The notes under the pieces: generated by a model
Told to the model about the DNA's origin: nothing
The model's database searches: none
The model's input: only the letters and a program-made list of their open reading frames with translations
Made by a program: the position numbers and the translations under genes
Part shown: piece after piece, positions 34,462 to 38,243 of the stretch
Position numbering within the stretch: the stretch's first letter is position 1
How the letters are laid out: each line of letters starts with the position of its first letter
Assembly: GCA_017848435.1 (NCBI GenBank)
Contig: JAFEHU010000015.1
Location: 1-38,243 of the forward strand
Direction of reading: 5' to 3'
From: Burkholderiaceae bacterium
GTDB taxonomy: Bacteria; Pseudomonadota; Gammaproteobacteria; Burkholderiales; Burkholderiaceae_C
Length of the DNA stretch: 38,243 nucleotides

Positions 34462-35145
34462 TCAGCGCGGGTAAACGGCGGCCGGGTCCCCCGGCACCCA
34501 GGGCGTGTACGGCACCATGGCCTGGGCGAACAGCGGGCTGGCCAGCCAGCCTTGCAGCCAGGCCTGGGTGGCAGGGAATGGGGCGCTGGCCCACCAGGCG
34601 GGCAGCACGGCGGCAAACTGCCGCACAAAAGGCAGCAGCGCGAGGTCGGTCAAGCACGGGTGGGCGTCGCCCAGAAAGGGCTGTTGCAACAGGCGCTGTT
34701 CCAGCGGTGCGATGAGCGCGGCCAGGGCGTCGTCGCGGTGGCTGGCCTGGGGCCGTTCGGGGAAGCGTTCGGCGTACTTGTAGCGGTCCAGCGCGCGTTT
34801 GAAGGCGCCGTCGTTGGCGGCCACCAGCGCGTGGTTGTCGGGGGTGTTGCTGCGGGCGAGCCAGCCTTCCGGGTCATGGCCGTGAGCTGGGTCGTCGCCC
34901 CGGTCGTTGTCTTGCCAGGCCCAGACCATGATGTCCAGGCTCTGGGTCAGCACCCGGTCGGGCAGCACCAGCACCGGCACCGTGGCGGCGGGCGACACGT
35001 CCAGCAGGGCCTGAGGTTTGGCGCGCAACGCGACTTCGCGCAGCTGCACCACTTGGCCGGCCTGCGCCAGCGCCATGCGGGCGCGCATGGCATAGGGGCA
35101 GCGGCGGAAGGAGTACAGAACCGGCAGGGCGGCGGCGTTCGTCAC
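34462..35145 (-). CDS. Glutathione S-transferase family protein (CPYA active site)
   Basis: Protein of 227 residues. The N-terminal thioredoxin-like domain has the active-site motif CPYA in [16 protein letters not shown], typical of omega/beta-like GSTs with a catalytic Cys, followed by VPVLVLPD and the SLDIMVW helix start. The C-terminal helical domain has [12 protein letters not shown]. The start is GTG at 35145, overlapping the VF530 stop as GTGA. Glutaredoxin-like or dehalogenase activity is possible; substrate unknown. Confidence 0.86.
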   Translation of the reverse strand: MTNAAALPVLYSFRRCPYAMRARMALAQAGQVVQLREVALRAKPQALLDVSPAATVPVLVLPDRVLTQSLDIMVWAWQDNDRGDDPAHGHDPEGWLARSNTPDNHALVAANDGAFKRALDRYKYAERFPERPQASHRDDALAALIAPLEQRLLQQPFLGDAHPCLTDLALLPFVRQFAAVLPAWWASAPFPATQAWLQGWLASPLFAQAMVPYTPWVPGDPAAVYPR

Positions 35146-35408
35146 CCCGGGCCACCGGCGCGGCGGATCTCGCGCAGCATGAACAGGTAGAGGCTTTCCA
35201 CCTTGTCGCGCGCCCAGGGCGTTTTGCGCAGGAACTTGAGGCTGGAGCCGACGCTGGGCTCGTGGGTGAAGCAGCGCACCGGGATGCGGGTGCCGAGGTC
35301 GTCCCAGCCGTAGTGGTCGGCCAGCTGGGTGACGATCTGTTCCAGCGTCACGCCGTGCAGCGGGTTGCGTGGCTGGGCAGGCGTGGGTGGGGACGGCGGT
35401 GCGTTCAT
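35142..35408 (-). CDS. VF530-family (DUF2132) DNA-binding-like protein
   Basis: Small protein of 88 residues. After a Pro-rich lead comes the conserved VF530 domain: [60 protein letters not shown]. The fold was solved for a Vibrio protein of this family and is thought to bind DNA, but no role is established. ATG at 35408. It ends in a GTGA overlap with the GST gene, so the two are translated together. The next gene upstream on the strand is ahpF, 42 bases away. Confidence 0.88.
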   Translation of the reverse strand: MNAPPSPPTPAQPRNPLHGVTLEQIVTQLADHYGWDDLGTRIPVRCFTHEPSVGSSLKFLRKTPWARDKVESLYLFMLREIRRAGGPG

Positions 35409-35450
35409 GCCGGTATTTTGGCGTGAACCGCACCCACCCCCCACCAGGGC

Positions 35451-37034
35451 TCAGGCCATTTCGGGTTCGGGTTGTGGCACCGGGCTGCGGATCAGGTGGT
35501 CAAACGCCGACAGCGCGGCCTTGGAACCTTCGCCCGCGGCAATCACGATCTGCTTGAACGGCACGGTGGTCACGTCGCCGGCCGCGAACACGCCGGGCAG
35601 GTTGGTGGCGCACTTGGCGTCGATGACGATCTCGCCGTACTTGGACAGCTCCACCGTGCCTTTGAGCCACTCGGTGTTGGGCACCAGGCCAATCTGCACG
35701 AACACGCCGGCCAGTTCCACGCTGTGCTCGGTGCCGGTGGTGCGGTCCTTGTAGCGCAGGCCGTTCACCTTCTGGCCGTCGCCGGTGATCTCTGTGGTTT
35801 GCGCGTGGGTGTGGATGGTGACGTTGCGCAGGCTTTTCAGCTTGGCCACCAGCACCGCGTCCGCCTTGAGCTGCTCGGCAAACTCGATGAGCGTGACGTG
35901 CTGCACCAGACCGGCCAGGTCAATCGCCGCTTCCACACCGGAGTTGCCGCCGCCAATGACGGCGACCTTCTTGCCCTTGAACAGCGGGCCGTCGCAGTGC
36001 GGGCAGTAGGCCACGCCCTTGTTTTTGTATTCCTGCTCGCCGGGCACGTTGACGTTGCGCCAGCGCGCGCCAGTGGCGAGGATGACCGAGCGGCTTTTCA
36101 GCGCGGCGCCGTTGGCCAGCCGCACCGTGGCCAGGCCGCCGGGTTCGCTCTCGGCCTCCAGCGATGCCACACGCTGGCCGTTCATGATGTCGACCTCGTA
36201 GGCGCGCACATGGGCTTCGAGCGCGGCGGCGAATTTGGGGCCGTCGGTTTCTTTCACCGAGATGTAGTTCTCGATGCCCATGGTGTCCAGCGTCTGGCCA
36301 CCAAAACGCTCGGCCACGATGCCGGTGCGGATGCCCTTGCGGGCCGCGTACACCGCTGCGGCGGCGCCCGCTGGGCCACCGCCGACGATGAGCATGTCGA
36401 ACACGTCTTTCTGGCCCAGCTTGGCGGCGTCGCGCGCGGCGGCACCGGTGTCCACCTTGGCCAGAATCTCGGCCAGCTCCATGCGGCCGGAGCCGAACGG
36501 TTCGCCGTTCAAATACACGGCGGGCACGGCCATGATCTGGCGCTCGTCCACTTCCTGCTGGAACAGGCCACCGTCCACCGCCACGTGGCGGATGCGCGGG
36601 TTCAGTACCGCCATCAGGTTCAGTGCCTGCACCACGTCCGGGCAGTTGTGGCAGGTCAGCGACATGTAGGTTTCAAACACCAGATCAGCGTCGAGCGCCT
36701 TGATCTGCTCAATCACATCGGCCTCGACCTTGGGCGGGTGGCCGCCGGCCTGCAGCAGCGCCAGCACCAGCGAGGTGAACTCGTGGCCCATGGGAATGGC
36801 GGCAAAGCGCAGGCCCATGTCAGCGCCGGCACGGGTGATCTGGAAAGACGGCTTGCGCGCATCGGCACCGTCAAAGCGGGCCGTCACTTTGTCGGACAGG
36901 CCGGCGATGTCTTCGAGCAGCTCGCGCATCTCGGCCGAAGCGGGGCGGTCGTCGAGCGAAGCCACCAGTTCCACCGGGTGCAACACACGTTCCAGGTAGG
37001 CTTTGAGTTGGGTTTTGAGGGTGTCGTCCAACAT
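35451..37034 (-). CDS. ahpF: Alkyl hydroperoxide reductase subunit F
   Basis: Flavoprotein disulfide reductase of 527 residues, full length for AhpF, which uses NAD(P)H to re-reduce AhpC. The N-terminal double thioredoxin-like domain has the redox pair Cys128/Cys131 (TCHNCPD). The FAD domain starts at [15 protein letters not shown], the catalytic pair Cys344/Cys347 is in [13 protein letters not shown], and the NAD motif [15 protein letters not shown] follows. Positions match the known enzyme within one residue. ATG at 37034 lies 121 bases after the ahpC stop, with a strong hairpin between them. Confidence 0.97.
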   Translation of the reverse strand: MLDDTLKTQLKAYLERVLHPVELVASLDDRPASAEMRELLEDIAGLSDKVTARFDGADARKPSFQITRAGADMGLRFAAIPMGHEFTSLVLALLQAGGHPPKVEADVIEQIKALDADLVFETYMSLTCHNCPDVVQALNLMAVLNPRIRHVAVDGGLFQQEVDERQIMAVPAVYLNGEPFGSGRMELAEILAKVDTGAAARDAAKLGQKDVFDMLIVGGGPAGAAAAVYAARKGIRTGIVAERFGGQTLDTMGIENYISVKETDGPKFAAALEAHVRAYEVDIMNGQRVASLEAESEPGGLATVRLANGAALKSRSVILATGARWRNVNVPGEQEYKNKGVAYCPHCDGPLFKGKKVAVIGGGNSGVEAAIDLAGLVQHVTLIEFAEQLKADAVLVAKLKSLRNVTIHTHAQTTEITGDGQKVNGLRYKDRTTGTEHSVELAGVFVQIGLVPNTEWLKGTVELSKYGEIVIDAKCATNLPGVFAAGDVTTVPFKQIVIAAGEGSKAALSAFDHLIRSPVPQPEPEMA

Positions 37035-37122
37035 GGTGTTTCTCCTTGGAATGCTGATTTGGGGTCAAGCCGGGTCAACAACCCCCTGAAACAAGGGGCT
37101 GGCAGCGGGGCTCGCGGGGGGA

Positions 37123-37144
37123 CCGGTGGCCCTAAGGCCACCGG
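37123..37144. other. ahpC-ahpF intergenic hairpin
   Basis: Perfect 9-bp stem CCGGTGGCC (37123-37131) with GGCCACCGG (37136-37144) and a 4-base loop, 12 bases after the ahpC stop. No T-tract follows on the minus strand. It may partly stop transcription or protect the ahpC 3' end, which would help ahpC exceed ahpF, a stoichiometry these proteins usually need. Role inferred. Confidence 0.6.
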
Positions 37145-37155
37145 CAGCGGCAGAT

Positions 37156-37719
37156 TTAGATCTTGCCGACGAGGTCCAGCGACGGGGTCAGCGTCTTGGC
37201 GCCTTCGTTCCACTTGGCCGGGCAGACCTGGCCAGGGTTCTTGGCGATGTACTGGGCGGCGGCCACCTTGCGCAGCAGTTCCTTGGCGTCACGGGCGATG
37301 CCGTTGTCGTGGATTTCTGCGGCCTTGACCACGCCTTCGGGGTTGATCACGAACGAGCCGCGCAGCGCCAGGCCTTCTTCTTCGATGTGCACGTCGAACA
37401 TGCGGGTCAGCTTGTGGGTTGGGTCACCCACCAGCGCGAACTGCGACTTGCCCACGGCGGGCGAGGTTTCGTGCCAGACCTTGTGGGCGAAGTGGGTGTC
37501 GGTGGTGATGACGTACACCTCAACGCCGCGCTTCTGGAAGGCTTCGAAGTTGTCGGCCAGGTCTTCCACTTCGGTCGGGCAGTTGAAGGTGAAGGCGGCG
37601 GGCATGAACACGAACACCGACCACTTGCCCTGCAGGTCTTTTTCGCTCACGTCGATGAACTTGCCGTTCTTGTAGGCCTGGGTCTTGAAGGGTTGGACTT
37701 GGGTGTTGATGATGGACAT
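37156..37719 (-). CDS. ahpC: Alkyl hydroperoxide reductase subunit C (typical 2-Cys peroxiredoxin)
   Basis: Peroxiredoxin of 187 residues, the exact family length, which reduces hydrogen peroxide and organic peroxides. Peroxidatic Cys47 is in AFTFNCPTEVEDL and resolving Cys166 in GQVCPAKW. ATG at 37719 gives MSIINTQVQPFKT, the standard start. It is first in the ahpC-ahpF operon. Upstream there is an OxyR-like array next to plausible -35/-10 boxes. No oxyR gene lies in the window. Confidence 0.97.
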   Translation of the reverse strand: MSIINTQVQPFKTQAYKNGKFIDVSEKDLQGKWSVFVFMPAAFTFNCPTEVEDLADNFEAFQKRGVEVYVITTDTHFAHKVWHETSPAVGKSQFALVGDPTHKLTRMFDVHIEEEGLALRGSFVINPEGVVKAAEIHDNGIARDAKELLRKVAAAQYIAKNPGQVCPAKWNEGAKTLTPSLDLVGKI

Positions 37720-37777
37720 GGATGTTTCTCTTGTCGGTTGGTTGATAACGGCTGGACGCGTTGCGCTCAGGGTTTGT

Positions 37778-37843
37778 ACTGTAAGGGTTAGCCCTCTCCG
37801 GCTCAAGACAATTGAGCCAATCAGGCCAATAGGCCTTGCCAAT
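37778..37843 (-). promoter_or_regulatory. ahpC promoter with OxyR-like binding array
   Basis: On the minus strand TTGAGC (37801-37806), a 17-base spacer and TACAGT (37778-37783) make a plausible, imperfect promoter 59 bases before ATG. Immediately upstream, tetramers recur every 11 bases on the plus strand: GACA (37807), CAAT (37818), ATAG (37829), CAAT (37840). The OxyR pattern is four ATAG/CTAT elements spaced by 7; three of these four fit (3/4, 4/4, 3/4). An overlapping perfect repeat GGCTCAA/TTGAGCC (37800-37818) is an alternative operator. Confidence 0.5.
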
Positions 37844-37958
37844 GACGGCGTCCGGTTGGCGTGCCCGCCTACAGCTGGCAACGGCGTTGCGGCGCATACT
37901 GGGTGCGGCCCCATCCGAATCCCCCCACTGCCTTGCTGCCCACAGCCGGGTCTCCACC

Positions 37959-38243
37959 ATGATCCGCATCGAACTGCAGCTGGGCTTGAACTACCAGGTG
38001 GACGCCTACGGCGCCGACTTCATCTTCAACATCCACGCGGCGCTCACGCCGCACCAGACGCTGGCGGCCGAGTCGCTGGTGATCAACCAGCCGGTGCCCA
38101 CCCGCATCCACACCGACCCGGCCACCGGCAACCGCTACATGCGCCTGCACGCGCTGCCGGGCGAGCTGACACTGTCGTACGCCGCCACGGTGGACATCAC
38201 CCACCACATGGCCGACCCGGCCCAGCTGGCCGAGGTGCCGGTG
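37959..38243 (+). CDS. Transglutaminase-like protein, N-terminal part (cut by window edge)
   Basis: The first 95 residues of a longer protein, open to the last base. It starts MIRIELQLGLNYQVDAYGAD and continues FIFNIHAALTPHQTLAAESL. This is the N-terminal beta domain that precedes the transglutaminase-like (Cys-His-Asp) core in a bacterial family; the core itself is outside the window, so the call rests on recognition of the N-terminus only. ATG at 37959 gives an unbroken frame with codon use like its neighbours. It is divergent from ahpC across a 239-base region. Confidence 0.65.
   Translation, partial: MIRIELQLGLNYQVDAYGADFIFNIHAALTPHQTLAAESLVINQPVPTRIHTDPATGNRYMRLHALPGELTLSYAATVDITHHMADPAQLAEVPV

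Noticed and set aside
34329-34628. Short frames opening from repeat copy B (MVVFKPNGLRALVK on minus; MFCIAESPYFTKARR on plus)
   Set aside because: They resemble the repeat-coded N-termini at copies A and C but run into antisense or unrecognised sequence, so I treat them as repeat-derived frames rather than genes.

Overview
The window reads as ordinary chromosome of a GC-rich betaproteobacterium. Gene content and protein sequences look most like the family Comamonadaceae (Rhodoferax, Polaromonas, Hydrogenophaga or Acidovorax relatives). Pointers are two small DUF4148 exported proteins, hemJ beside hemB, an mlaE-mlaF-mlaD-lipoprotein order, and short AT-rich hairpin repeats of a kind I associate with that family. 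This placement is inference from recognition, not a search. I see no rRNA, tRNA, CRISPR array, prophage or insertion sequence. Genes are tightly packed on both strands, and both ends of the window cut a gene.

Layout. 1-3.4 kb: an OmpR-type two-component pair (kinase cut by the window edge), a LysR regulator and a DUF4148 protein ending in a clear terminator. 3.4-10.4 kb: AmpG-like permease, M48 metalloprotease, thioredoxin-fold 2Fe-2S ferredoxin, VanZ protein, HemJ divergent from HemB, CorA and a second DUF4148 protein closed by a 20-bp perfect palindrome. 10.4-13.8 kb: exported amidohydrolase, dienelactone hydrolase, SDR, MaoC hydratase and cupin. 13.8-17.4 kb (minus strand): a phospholipid-transport (Mla/MCE) operon. 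17.7-23.7 kb (plus strand): a complete tripartite RND efflux operon. 23.6-25.1 kb: methyltransferase and MaiA-like GST.

25.1-29.9 kb is a reactive-sulfur locus. A persulfide-dioxygenase-like hydrolase diverges from a BigR/SqrR-type ArsR repressor that keeps the sensing cysteine pair. The repressor is followed without real gaps by two YeeE/YedE sulfur-transport half proteins, a DUF599 membrane protein and a complete QseBC-like two-component system. The 76-bp divergent promoter has an AT-rich inverted repeat whose two arms are themselves perfect TATAAT -10 boxes, one per direction.

29.9-34.3 kb (minus strand) is the most novel-looking unit: a thermostable-hemolysin-family (GNAT/LuxI-like) protein, an adenylate-forming enzyme with Arg where the catalytic C-terminal Lys normally sits, a heme-oxygenase-like diiron oxidase, an SDR and an exported TPR protein. 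I read it as a small-molecule or lipid biosynthetic operon of unknown product. 34.4-38.2 kb: GST, VF530 protein, ahpF, ahpC with an OxyR-like upstream site, and the start of a transglutaminase-like protein.

The most unusual non-coding signal is a dispersed hairpin repeat of about 70 bp with three copies (11327-11398, 14436-14507, 34357-34430). Two copies form the first ~20 codons of unrelated exported proteins, read from opposite strands of the same repeat.
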